This document shows positions 41,786-52,821 of a stretch of DNA of 64,000 bases, one piece after another. The DNA is from Catonia carolina (lineage: Eukaryota > Arthropoda > Insecta > Hemiptera > Achilidae). Location of the stretch: NCBI GenBank assembly GCA_035578175.1, contig JAQMRL010000015.1:20596447-20660446 (forward strand). Reading direction: 5' to 3'. Position 1 is the stretch's first letter. Every line of letters starts with the position of its first letter. The position numbers were made by a program, and so were the translations under genes. The notes below the pieces were generated by a model that saw only the letters and a program-made list of their open reading frames with translations, did not search any database and had not been told where the DNA came from.

Positions 41786-42530
41786 ATTAAAGTTTCTTGG
41801 TAAGTATACTTACCAGGACTTAACATGAAAAAAGAAAACTTACTGTTCTAGCACTAGAAATACATTTTTCAAGTCCCTGTAAAGCAAAATTTATTATTTT
41901 ACATGCATATTTTTCCCTGTAGTACTGCCCTATAAAGGGTTAACTGCTTGAAGATTTGTGATAAAAGTAGTTCAGTTGGTTTTACTTTTTATTTAGAAAT
42001 TCGTTTAAGTAAAGTAATCCCCATAAGGCTTAATTTTAATTTATGTGAAAATATTCGGTTTATTTATTTATTATATTTTTTTAGTTAAAGGAAGGAGAAC
42101 AATTGTAAGAAAGAATGCCTCACTTTAAGATTAATTCAACAATAACGTAATTGTATTGTTATAGCGAATGTACTGCATAGGAAAACAGTTAACTCTATGA
42201 AGACAAAGGACTTCATGAACAATAGCTTTTTCCACTGTATCTCTGAATTATTTATTTATTTATTTTGCATTCAACCCGTTTATTAAGTTTCTTTTTTACT
42301 TCATTTTCCTTTTTAAAAAATTTCTTGTACAGTTATTTACTCTTTGTGGTTTAAATTTCATAGAAATTAATAAAGTAAAATCGGTTTAACATGCACACGG
42401 TTTATACGATTTTCTATTTAATACGCGGTTTTTATGAAGTCCTTAAAGTACTAAGCATACAAGATATTCCATTTTAAAACGCGTCAATTTCCGCGTATTA
42501 CGCTCTTTTTCTATTCAATATATTCTAAAT
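41786..42530. other. Unassigned DNA with the second copy of the 145-bp repeat
   Basis: 41940-42083 repeats 40437-40583 nearly exactly (CTGCTTGAAGATTTGTGATA ... TCGGTTTATTTATTTATTAT). Immediately before it lies AAAGGGTTAA, which resembles a piggyBac-type right end, but no partner end was found. The rest is unassigned. Confidence 0.5.
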
Positions 42531-42899
42531 CAGGTGGAGTGTCAAATTATTTACATTCAATCTGTTCTTTGCAGGGCTAAAATAAATAGTTCTGTTTCTT
42601 ATCACATGGTCAGTCATTTAAGAACAGAAGAAGTAGAGGTGTAAAAGACACTAATCAGAGTTATCTTCTCTGAAAGTAATGAATTTCATTGTACAGCCAG
42701 ACCCTGTGGTGAATGAAGCGAAGTTGTCATTTACAGAGTGGAAAATATGTGCTTTTCAGAGGGCCCGGCATGCTGATAAGCGTACTTTTCCACTCAGTGA
42801 GGAAGGCATAGGTAAACCACCTCACTCCTCATTTTACTTAGTAAAACCTCTAGAGGTTCAAACCATCCTTTCAGCTGTTGACCTAAACAACAACATATT
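42531..42899 (+). mobile_element. B10: SINE-like repeat
   Basis: Starts AGGTGGAGTGTCAAATTATT (first few bases of B missing), ends GTTGACCTAAACAACAAC. About 20 bp are deleted in the TGGTCAGTCATTTAAGAAC region. Confidence 0.88.
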
Positions 42900-42954
42900 C
42901 TAAATAAAAATTAATACTGAGTTTATTTTATGTTTAGTTTTTGTATATTGTTCA

Positions 42955-43660
42955 TTAAAGTTATATAGTGCAGTAAGTTTAATGTGTATCAAATGCATAA
43001 ATAAATATTTAGTAATAACATTTTTTAACAAAGTGCCATTGCTTTGCCAACAGTTTTTGTAAATGTAATTATAAACTTTAAGTAAAGGTGATAAAAATGT
43101 GAGAAATTACATTTTTATAGAATGACAATATAAAATACACTCAGCATTGCGTTTCAAAAAAAAAAACAGAACAAAAATTAGACAAAGTATAAACTAAACT
43201 TGACTATGAAATTGTGCATTAAGTTATTATTTTGAAACAAAAAACACTTAAAGCTGAAGATGACGATGACTGTAATTTTTTTTACTTAATTTATTTTGCA
43301 ACTGTATAGAAACAACCAGCAAAAATGTTTACAACTAAATTTAAAAAAAAAAACAAATAAACGCGTTAATGGCTTCTAGGAGGGCACCATCCAGTGATGG
43401 CTCTCCAGATAACATTAATTGAGTGCAATTTTTAATTTATAATTTTGTACACGTTATAAATGTTAGAGTTTCGTTAATGTATCATGTCTCATGTCTCTAC
43501 CCCATCGGCTTTTCAGTAGTCTTAGTGCGATTCCTGGTAGGTCTGCAGAATTCATGTTGCATATTAAGGGATTGTTATGATTTTGAAGTTTGTCTTTGAA
43601 CCTTCGGTACAATTGAATGAATTCGATGACCATGATGGAGATAATAAAGTAAAATTTTAT
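42955..43660 (-). pseudogene. Jockey-like LINE 3' end, second copy
   Basis: The minus-strand ORF end (about 43635-43485) reads YRRFKDKLQNHNNPLICNMN then LPGIALRLLKSRWGRDM, the same C-terminal H-x-N-P-L motif as at 33.1 kb. The downstream 3' UTR aligns with the first copy (shared AACTTTAAG, GATGACGATGACT and similar blocks). The exact ends are uncertain; no poly(A) tract was found. Confidence 0.68.
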
Positions 43661-44099
43661 TTAAATTGTTTAAAAAGTAGTTTTTTTATAATAGGTTAAA
43701 TAGCGCAAATTTTTGAACCCTATCTTGGGATGTTTTGGATGCCCTGACACATAGTACAGTATACTATTATAGTGGGATATCGTTTAACTGTTTCTGTATT
43801 TTAAGTTTATTTTATTTTTTATTAATTTAGTTTATTTAACCTGTGAATTCTCTTTATTTTGAATAAACTTCTCTGGTTAGCGTTTTTGTTTGACCAAAGA
43901 AATTATTATTAACAAAAAATGAATAAATTTTTATTTGTCAGCGACTAAAAAAGGAATAAACATCGTCAAATACAGATATACGTACGTTTAAATCTATTTT
44001 ACCAAACAATTTTTGTTTACAATTAAGTTTTCACTAAAACAAAACAAAATAACTTGTTCATTAAAGTAATGTTCATTAAAATACTGATCATTTGTTCAT
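43661..44099. other. Unassigned AT-rich DNA
   Basis: No feature recognised. Confidence 0.4.
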
Positions 44100-44394
44100 T
44101 AAAGTAGTATGAAAAATAAGAAGGTACCAGTTATGGCCCAGGGGAAAGGGTAGATCGAACCCACAAGGTACCTTGTTCAATTTGTTTTTATTAATAACAT
44201 TTGTTTTTGTTTAGGTCATCAGCCGAAAGACTGGTTTGAACCTGTAGAGGTTTTACTAAGTAAAACGAGGAGTGAGGTGGTTTACCATTGCCTTCCTTAC
44301 TGAGTGGAAAAATATACTTATCAACTTGCCGGGCCCTCTAAAAAGCACATATTTTCCACTCTGCAAATGACACCTCACTTCATTCACTACAGGG
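44100..44394. repeat. First copy of a 295-bp direct duplication (contains B11)
   Basis: Starts TAAAGTAGTATGAAAAATAA, continues through GGTACCAGTTATGGCCCAGG and GATCGAACCCACAAGGTACC, and then into a minus-strand B element (B11, 44205-44394). B11 is cut at CACTACAGGGTA. The duplicate lies at 45020-45312 with the B element at exactly the same place. Confidence 0.88.
44205..44394 (-). mobile_element. B11: 3' half of family B
   Basis: From GTTTAGGTCATCAGCCGAAA to TTCACTACAGGGTA; the 5' half is absent. It is part of the direct duplication. Confidence 0.85.
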
Positions 44395-45019
44395 TACTTA
44401 AAGTTCCAATTGTACATTGAAATTCTAAGTTATTCATTTACACTAATAATATTACATAATTTTAAATACTACACACATTACATTTAAAGTGCATTCCTTG
44501 TTAGATAATTTAATAACTCCTGATCAAAATAAAATGCATGTTTTGTTAAAAAAAGAATTAAAACAAGTTTTTATGTGTCTCTGTGTACAATAGAGCATAT
44601 TCATGGCAAAATATTTTTTTTAAAGAACATGCTTATTGTAAACACGATTTTTAAATTGTTTACAAAATTACTTTACTTTCGATAAAGATGAACATTGTAT
44701 TTTTAGGCAGATGCATCTCGTGAGCACAAAAAACAGCAATGAGTCTTCACGTACAGGCTGACATTGTTTATTGTATTAATTTTTTGCTGGTTACATCTTC
44801 TAGGGTTAATACTATTGTTTTTTTTGCATTTCAACTAGATAAACAAACAAACAAAGGATTTGTTGTACTAAAAAAGGAGTGTTGTCAACCTTAAGTACTA
44901 ATCATACCATAAAACCGGGTGGTGAATAAAACTGAAATTTTTATACCAATAAAAATTGACTCTAAATTGGATATTATACTATGTCATTATATAAATACAA
45001 TAAATTTTCATGTTTAAAC
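44395..45019. other. Unassigned DNA
   Basis: Between the duplicated blocks; no feature recognised. Confidence 0.4.
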
Positions 45020-45124
45020 TAAAGTAGTATGAAAAATAAAAGGGTACCAGTTATGGCCCAGGGGAAAGAGTAGATCGAACCCACAAGGTACCTTGTTCAA
45101 TCTTTTTATTAATAACATTTTTTG
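45020..45124. repeat. Second copy of the direct duplication, non-B part
   Basis: Repeats 44100-44205 with a few changes (AAAGGGTACCAGTTATGGCC; GATCGAACCCACAAGGTACC), then enters B12. The block GGTACC...GGTACC brackets a segment resembling a box B on the minus strand (GGGTTCGATC), so it may be the end of another retroposon. Confidence 0.75.
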
Positions 45125-45512
45125 TTGTTTAGGTCATCAGCCAAAAGGCTGGTTTGAACCTGTAGAGGTTTTACTAAGTAAAACGAGGATGGTTTACCAT
45201 TGCTTTTCTCACTGAATAAAAAAGTACACTTATCAACATGCCGGGCCCTCTAAAACGCACATATTTTCCACTATGAAAATGACACCTTCACTTCATTCAC
45301 CACAGGGTCTGGCTGTATAATGAAATTCATTACTTTCAGAGGAGATAACTCTGATTAGTGTCTTATACACATCTACCTCTTCTGTTCTTAAATGATTCAG
45401 TCATTTAATTGGCTGACCATGTGATAAGAAACAGAACTATTTATTTTTGCCCTGCAACGAACAGATTGAAGGTAAATAATTTGACACCCAACCTATGTCT
45501 TATGGGCATAAT
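45121..45512 (-). mobile_element. B12: SINE-like repeat, nearly full length
   Basis: Starts TTGTTGTTTAGGTCATCAGC, ends CCAACCTATGTCTTATGGGC. Unlike B11 it retains the 5' half. Confidence 0.88.
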
Positions 45513-45544
45513 AACATTTAAATATAATTATTTTTGAAAACTAC

Positions 45545-46253
45545 TTAAGAAGGTAGTCAATCCAGAAAATGAAAATCAAAACTCTGGCTATAATTTATCA
45601 TTAATTATTTTAAATAAAAGAGTAATTTACTTGTAATGATCTTACATTTGAACCAAGCAAAAAAATTAATTACAGCCCCTAATATAAGGGTGAGGTTGGA
45701 AAAACGGGCTTTCACGGGGAATCGAATATCTCAGGAACCAAGAAAGATAACAACATGATTTGTATGCTACAAAAAAAAAGAAAATTGCTGTCTATTATCT
45801 GTTGTATGCACTTGTATGTATTTTTTCTTACAAGAAATTTATTGAAGAAAAACCATATTTTCAAAAACATTTATTTTATGTATTTACAATTTATTTTTTA
45901 ACTAAATCCCTATTAAGGTTTTTGTAATAATCATTCTACAGATAATAGAGCAAGAAATTATGAACATTTAAAAAAAACTATCATCCAAATACCTCCAATA
46001 CAAACCAGAATATTTAATTCCCACGAATGTACAATCATGCAAAAACCACATTTCGGAAAAACTTAAAGTTGAAGGAATAATTTCACTCGCCTTGCTAGTG
46101 AGCTTTATTTTAAACAAATGTTTTTATAACTTTTTGTCTACGTACAAACAAAGTAAACAAATGTTGAGATTCAGAAAATTTTAAACTTCAAATAAATGTA
46201 AAAAACAATCAAAATTTAAAAAAATCATCTTCTTGAGTTGACTACCCCCTTAA
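45545..46253 (-). mobile_element. H3: about 710-bp element with TTAA ends
   Basis: Inverted relative to H1 and H2. Left end TTAAGAAGGTAGTCAATCC, right end GAGTTGACTACCCCCTTAA; 709 bp. No coding frame. Confidence 0.87.
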
Positions 46254-46570
46254 CTGGGGTTCATAGAGCAACGAATGAAGAACAATTACATTTTTCAGAT
46301 TTTCCCGCGGTCAGGGTCGGATATATATGTGGGTTCGAGGGTTAATTGATATATTTATATGACCTTGAAAATGACGGTTTGATTTATTTATTTAAATAAT
46401 GAATAGGCTTATAGTTGTTATACATAAAAATTATTGTTCATATTTTTGAATAAATAGGGGTCGCCTTGCCGATAGAACACGCAACTTGATTTGACATAAG
46501 TAACTTTTATTTACATAAGAAGAGGTAGTACAGTATTTCATAGCTACTTGATGTCGTGTGTAAAAAAAAA
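46254..46570. other. Unassigned spacer
   Basis: No feature recognised. Confidence 0.35.
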
Positions 46571-47486
46571 TCTGGTGTGAAACATTCACACATTTTTCTC
46601 TTTCCAATGCAAATAATTAACTATACAATTTAACATTAGTAATAAAATTTTAGAATTAACAAAAAACTAACCTCAATAAACATAATCTAATTTTAATCAT
46701 GAGTAAAAGACGCAAAATGAAAATCAACCTCAGTTTGGCTTAAAAATACGGAAAATCACTCTTTCACGCTAAACTAGGCTCTGTAGAGAAAAATGCTTTA
46801 TATAAAAGTCGTAGATATTTTAATGTTCTATAAATTTGATTATATACACTTTTATCGTAAAATGCATGCTAAGGCTGAAATGTTAAAGAAATCGATTTTT
46901 TACACATTTTTGTGAAAAAAAAAACAGAAAATCGCTTATTACCGATAAACTAAGCGTTATAAGAAGAAATGTTTGGCATAAAAGTTGCAGGTTTTTAAAT
47001 TTCCTGCAACTTTGATTTTATACACTTTTGTATATCAAGGCCGCAATCTTAAAAAACGAAATTTTTTTCTACGAGAGCAGTCCCACCAAGAATTTCAGCA
47101 GACATGGCGCCTACTCTATCTTGTAGAGCATAAAGATTTAAGAAATGAGCGAATTTAAAAAAATCGTATGTGGCGGTTTTTGAGAAAATCGCAAAAAAGT
47201 GAAAAATGACACAAGTAAACTACTACTTCCGGTTGACTAATTTTGATTAAAATGTTCGTGTCGGGTCCTCTAGTGGTATCTAACTTAAGTTTCAAGTTTC
47301 AAGTTCATACGATGTTTCGTTCTTGAGATATTCTGTTCACACATATACACACACACACACACACCAATCGCTAAAAACATGTTTTTTGGGTTCAGGGGGT
47401 CTGAAAACGTGTATATCCGGTGAAAACTAGATTTCGAAAAAACAATACTTTCCTTCCTATACATTCATATAGGCAAGAAAAAGTAA
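46571..47486 (-). mobile_element. A13: full-length repeat A with short microsatellite
   Basis: From TCTGGTGTGAAACATTCACA to AGGCAAGAAAAAGTAAA. The (CA)n tract (47346-47364) is only about 9 units. All other family blocks are present. Confidence 0.9.
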
Positions 47487-47599
47487 AAAATACAGAAGGA
47501 AAGTAATAATGTTGCTTAGGTATTATAGAGGTAGTGCAGCAGAATGTAGAGTGATGGTATTGGGTTCGATTTCAATTAAAATAAAGACGATTTAACGTA

Positions 47600-48235
47600 T
47601 TATCACCGGATGGCGACATTAAGTGGCGACCTTTAATTGTTGGTGGCCCTGAAAAGGGCCGTTTAAGCGGTGATCGTCTTGATGTGCAGCGTCGGTTGTA
47701 GTCGTCGTGGTGGGTGAGGAGCTGGGCGACACGGCGTGTCGTCATCCAGCGAAGACATCATCCTTTTCCCTCGCAGTAGTGCATCGATGGCTGCTTCGTC
47801 GGATCCGGTGGGCGTAAGGTTCGGTCGAGGGACCGCTGTGGGCATCGCTCGCGGCAGCGGGCGATGGCGGTCCGGTCGAGAGCTTACGGTGACGGGTTGG
47901 CGAGCGGAAGCATCATTTCCTCTCTTGCGGGGTCGTCGATTAGTCTTCGCTGGAGTCCGGCAGCCGTGTGCTGTGGTGGATGTCTCGTCTGCTGTCTGAA
48001 TCGGAATTGAATCCCTCAGCTCAGTGGAGCGCTCTTTTTATAGTCGCCGAGAGGGCTGTGGTAGGAGGCGGCTACTGGCTCGGCCTTGATGACAAAGCCC
48101 TCTGTCGGTGCGCAGCCGAAAGGTTCGTCGGTGCACCGCTAAAGGGTTTGTCGCGCCGACAAAGGCCGGAAGAAGTATTGAAGGCCGGCAACACAGTAAA
48201 TGATTAATTAGAAGGGGTGGCAGTGACGGCATTAA
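47600..48235 (-). mobile_element. K3: GC-rich LTR-like element
   Basis: Third K copy, orientation as K1. Left end ATCACCGGATGGCGACATTA, right end GGGGTGGCAGTGACGGCA. TATA box complement at 48035-48043 and the perfect hairpin GGCCCTGAAAAGGGCC at 47645-47660 (minus strand GGCCCTTTTCAGGGCC). The reading frame homologous to the K1 ORF is open from before the GCACACGG block to GCT-TAA next to the hairpin, but has no ATG at the K1 position. No clear target duplication. Confidence 0.75.
47645..47660 (-). terminator. Histone-type 3' stem-loop in K3
   Basis: Minus strand GGCCCTTTTCAGGGCC, preceded by TTAAAC and followed by ACCAAC, matching the histone mRNA stem-loop and its flanks. Same position relative to the TATA box as in K2. 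Confidence 0.6.
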
Positions 48236-48954
48236 AACCCCATTGTTATTTCTCCGTTATAAACCGTGGTTGATAGATATAAAGTTCTTGATGTAATATT
48301 TCTGAGATAATATGAATAAGGAAAATATTTCTAACGGGTTACTGACGGTGGTCTATATCTCAATTTTATCAATTGTTATACAATAGAGATAAGATATTTT
48401 TATAATTAAAATTGTGTGTCACAATTTAAAGCCATCCTTTCAATTCATTGGTCAGTAGGGTATGTACCTTGCAGATATAATATAACCGAAAACCAGCGAA
48501 AAGGAAGCGAATGATAGCAGACAAGAAAAGAGGCTGCTACGCTTCGAAAAACTCTTACAACCTGGGTAAAAAGAATCCACTGTCAATCCAAGGTCAAATA
48601 TTTTGATATCTTGGTAAATCCTGCGTGTCTGTAGGAAAGTGAATGCTTTAGAACAGTGGGCATCTGTTTTAAATATTGATGAAACGACCAAGGACCAGCC
48701 AAATGTTTTTTATTTAGGTCTGCATTGTCGACTGTAAAAATTTATACATAACAATCATGTTGTCCCACTCGAAAATAAGATCTGCGTACAAAAAAATTAT
48801 TCTCTAGAGCTCGCGGTCCGCAAAAAATGAGTCGGGGATCCACCAGTTTGTGACCTCTACCGTAAAATGACTGGAGGATTGGTTTAAGAGCAGCAGAAAG
48901 ATTTAAGAGAAAGATCCTCCTTCAGGTAATTCGTCTGAATGTAATAAAAGATAA
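48236..48954. other. Unassigned DNA
   Basis: No gene recognised. Near 48805-48860 the text CTCGCGGTCCGC ... CACCAGTTTGTGACCTC resembles one hAT-like subterminal region but lacks a paired end. Confidence 0.4.
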
Positions 48955-49815
48955 AGAAGTGAATTAAAAGTTGTAGGTTTTTTTATTTCTCTTAACTTTA
49001 ATTACTTCTTCGTAATGAAATGTAATATACTAAGGTCGTAATTTTTAAAAATCCAATTTTCGTACCGATTTTAATGAGAGAAATACAGAAAATAACTAAT
49101 TGACGCTAAAATATGCTTTGTAAAAAGAAATATTATATAAGAATAAAGTCGTAGCGTTTTTAATTTTAAACTGTGTTAATAATATATTTTTGTCCTAAAA
49201 TCCATATTAAAGCCACAATCTTACGGAAATAATTTTTTCCATGACAGCACGGCCTCCTGAAGAATAAATTCGTTCCTCTACGATTTTGTAGAGAAGGCTA
49301 CGAAAAATCGTAGGAGCCCGTTTTTGATGAAATCGCAAAAATTAAAAATTGCACGAATAAACTACTATTCCGGTTGACCGATTCAAAGGAAAATGTTCAT
49401 GTCGAATTCCCTAGTGGTACCTAACTTAAGTTTTACGTTTCAACTTTGCACAATATACCGTTCTTCAAATAATTTGTTCAAACAGACAGACCAAGCACTA
49501 AAAGCATGTTCATGGGGGGGGGGACGAAAACGTGTATTTCCGATGAAAAATTGACATGAAAACAACACCTTTATCGCTATATATTGTGACACTTATCGCT
49601 AAGATCCATTTCGGGATCTAGGTGCTTAAATAATTAATACACTAAAGTATAAAATTACAAGTTTTTATTACAACTAAAAGATTTACAAAATAAATAATCA
49701 ACTAATTATAATGAAGTAATACAATAAAATGACTTAAATAATTTACTTAGTACTACTTACAAACAATTATATAGAATGCACATACACAATAAAAATTATA
49801 CACAATACACATATA

Positions 49816-50757
49816 GGGTGATTCAAAAAGAGCGCCGGTTTTTAAACGGCTGGTAAATTTTTGTTTATCGGTTGGCAACATTGCTTGACCTCATTTCTAT
49901 TTCGGAGAACATTCCGATTGACGATTCAGTTGTAGTTTCTCTTGTTCGCAGTGTAATACTCTCGCAGTCTCTGTCTAACCATGGAGAAGTTTACTATTGC
50001 ACAACGAGTGTTAAATGTCAAAACATTTTACCAGAGTGGAGAGAGTTATGCGGCTACTTTCAGGCGACTTCGCGGTACTCTAGGACGTAATGAAGCACCG
50101 AATGAATCAACAGTTCGCAGGCTCATAAAAAAGTTTTTTGAGACGGGTTTAACAGTCGACCTTAAAAGTTCTGGACGTCGTCGTTCTGGCCGAACTGAGC
50201 AGAACGTTGCGTTGGTTCGTGACAGTGTGGCTGTTAGCCCAGCAAAATCAATACGTCGCCGTTCTCAACAATTGGGTTTAAGATGTTCTTCTGTACGGAG
50301 AATTCTTCGGTACGATCTCCAATATCACCCGTATAAAATTCAGTTGACGCAACATTTGAAAGTGGCAGACCACCAGAAGAGACGACAGTTTGTTGACTGG
50401 GTATTGAGAAAACGGCAGGATGATTACACCTTCGCAAACAAAATCATTTTCAGTGATGAGGAGCACTTCCACTTAAACGGTTTTGTTAATAAACAGAACT
50501 GCCGTATGTGGGGTTTAGAAAACCGCACATACGGAAACTTGTCCCGCATAGTCGAAACTTGTCGTGCAGTAATATCCAATTTAATGGACAGAGTTGATGC
50601 GTGCCAGCGCAGTAGAGGAGGACACATGCATGACATCATTTTTCATACATGAAATCGGAAGGTAAGATGAACTTTTTGATGTATTTATTTTCAGTTTTTC
50701 AATAAAATAAATCTCTTAATTTGATATATCAAAACCGGCGCTCTTTTTGAATCACCC
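49816..50757 (+). mobile_element. E2: mariner-like element, internally deleted
   Basis: 942 bp, flanked by TA on both sides (49814-49815, 50758-50759), with perfect inverted ends GGGTGATTCAAAAAGAGCGC. Inserted in MITE F1. The longest coding remnant of the family. Confidence 0.95.
49981..50652 (+). pseudogene. E2 transposase: open but missing part of the catalytic core
   Basis: A 223-codon frame from the ATG in ACCATGG context. Residues 1 to about 55 form the first HTH (MEKFTIAQRVLNVKTFYQSG), about 60-120 the second DNA-binding region with RSGRTEQNVALVRDSV, and about 150-165 IIFSDEEHFHLNGFVNKQN with the first catalytic Asp. After MWG about 100 residues with the second and third Asp are deleted. 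The frame rejoins at ETCRAVISNLMDRVDACQRS and ends IIFHT. It could bind the inverted ends but not cut; a repressor-like role is conceivable, not shown. Confidence 0.9.
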
Positions 50758-51088
50758 TATATATACAGTAGATAGAATAACAGTAGTTGACCTGATCTAA
50801 CGTACCGATAGCACACGCCATAAACACTCGTCAAAGATAAAACGAATACTAGCTCACTGACCGCACTCAAGTATCTCTTTATATAGGTAGATCAAAGAGA
50901 TAGTTCTAGAAAAACAGAAATATTCGATATTAAAATCATTTTTATTGGTTCTCGAAAAATCATAACAAGACACAATAGAATAAAAGGTGTTATAGGTACC
51001 CAACCGACTCTTTCATAAATAGTTGTACAACAAAGACCCTACCTTATTATACACGGCCCTTTTTAAATATACTTTTATAACTAACCCT

Positions 51089-51413
51089 ACCCACCGGGTT
51101 GGTCTAGAGGTAAAGTCGTCACCAAAATCAGCTGTTTAACAGCTGATTTTCGGAGACGAAGGTTCCTGGTTCAAATCCCAGTAGAGGTAGTTACTTTTAT
51201 ACGGATTTGAGTGCTAGACAGTGGTTACCGGTGTACTTTGATGGTTGGGGTTCAATTAACCATACTCTCTCAGGAATGGTTGGCCTGAGTCTGTACAAGA
51301 CTACACCTCATTTACACGTCATACATATCATCCTCATCTCATTGGGTCATGAGGTTGCTTATTGTTCTGAATTGAACAGATTGCAACTTACACACATTAG
51401 GAATTTTTTAAAA
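51089..51413 (+). mobile_element. C8: tRNA-derived SINE with exact duplication and known empty site
   Basis: 325 bp between perfect AACTAACCCT repeats (51079-51088 and 51414-51423). The paralogous MITE F2 has the uninterrupted version near 55050 (ATAACTGACCCTATTGTTAC), so the insertion and its duplication are directly visible. Box A TGGTCTAGAGG, box B GGTTCAAATCC and the CAGCTGTTTAACAGCTG inverted repeat are intact. Confidence 0.97.
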
Positions 51414-51545
51414 AACTAACCCTATTGTTACTTTGTCACACTATTATTTACTATTTAACATTCTATGAATTACTAGAAATTTCTCGCACCATCTCCTCCT
51501 CGTTATCGTCACAACATTTTTATATAGGGCAAGAGAAAGTAAAAA

Positions 51546-52615
51546 ACTTACATAACAGACTTGAACCATTTAAACACTTTTAATTAGTATAAACCAAATG
51601 AAGTATATAAATTAAATTTACTGAATACATCCAAAATTTAAGACATAAAATACTTTCTTTAAAAAGAAAAGTTAAATTACATTCTTTCAGTTAAATAGGC
51701 GCAACCAGGAGATGTAATTTGTTACACATTTCTTAAAGTACTAAAAGGAGAAATTCAACAAAAGTAGTTTCTTTATATATATTTTCTAGTGGTAAAAAAT
51801 AAGTGTAACATTATTTTTATAAAGGTGTGTAAATGTTCAAGTTGATGAGTGGTTGTACCAATTTATGAACCAATTTTAATGCGGAAGGGTAGTTTATTTA
51901 AAGATGCGAGGAGTTAACCTAGTAAAAGGTAACTTTACGAGTTTAACCGAAATTGAGAATGTAAAAGGTGGAATGTTTAAAGAGCAACAAAACTTGGAAG
52001 GGAGTGGTATTAGATTTCCTGTAAACGTTACTACACTATTAAAACTCCAACCCTGCATTCCAGAGAGCTGCAACAACTACTTGGTACGACTTAACATTAA
52101 ATAGTCTTGACTACTGGAGAGGGTTGTAAAGTTCAAGTCTAAAAAAGAAATAGTAAGGTATACCGTTTAAACATTCTGTACATGGTTATGCCCATTTTCG
52201 TAAATCTAAGGTTAATAGAAAAACAAGCAGTATTATATCGTTCTATACGAGGTTACAATATCAAATAAGATGTGTATTACTTGTTCATACTAGTATGAAG
52301 ATATCAGGGTAATGTACATTGTGTGATAAAAACCGTTACTTTAAACGATTTAAATCACTAAATTCAGAAAGGATACTTGTAAAATTTTTCAAAAATCATT
52401 TGACTAGAGAAGACTACGAGACAATTTTTTTTTTTTTTTGTATCAGACTAAAAAGAGTAGAGGACATGTTATCAGTCAATAAATTTAGATTTTTTCGCTA
52501 ATTGTAGTGTTCTTGTGACGTGCTAAAACTGCCACGTTATCTTTACTACACTTGACCTTTCGGGAATGGTTATAATATTAACCATAGGAATCGCCATACC
52601 GAGAAACTTAACCTA
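51546..52615. other. Unassigned DNA
   Basis: 1 kb of AT-rich sequence between two nested clusters. Open stretches of 60-66 codons (for example 51904-52104) have no recognisable domain. Confidence 0.4.
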
Positions 52616-52821
52616 TTGTGACAATATCGAAGAATATGGCATGGTTCGCGAAATTTTTAGTAGCGAAATTTCTAGAATAAGTAATAAACTAATTATAATG
52701 AAGTAATACAATAAATAACTTCACAATTTACTTAGTACTACTTACAAATAATTATACATAAAGCACATACACAATCAGAAAATATAACAATAGTTAACCA
52801 CTACAATGCCCGGATACTATA

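Larger units (their letters stand above)
49584..51514. mobile_element. F1: MITE with long inverted repeats, host to E2 and SINE C8
   Basis: Left end TTGTGACACTTATCG; right end inverted TTGTGACGATAACG. Excluding the E2 mariner and SINE C8 it is about 650 bp. It is collinear with F2 (shared blocks: AACTAATTATAATGAAGTAA, ATTTACTTAGTACTACTTAC, TTGACCTGATC, ACTAGCTCACTGACCGC, GAATAAAAGGTGTTA, TTTCATAAATAGTTGT, TATTGTTAC). TA lies to the left, CA to the right. No transposase. Confidence 0.87.
48955..51545 (-). mobile_element. A14: repeat A split by MITE F1
   Basis: Minus-strand A sequence 48955-49583 (AATTGACGCTAAAATATGC, ACTACTATTCCGGTTGACC, a greatly reduced CA tract, GAAAAATTGACATGAAAAC) stops inside the family 5' hairpin at CTATATA. 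The last 30 bp (ATATAGGGCAAGAGAAAGTA) resume at about 51516 after F1. Confidence 0.85.

Noticed and set aside
50510..50545. A functional hairpin at the E2 deletion junction (CCGTATGTG/CACATACGG)
   Set aside because: It could be a template-switch scar or original coding sequence; without the full-length parent it cannot be judged, so it is not listed as a feature.
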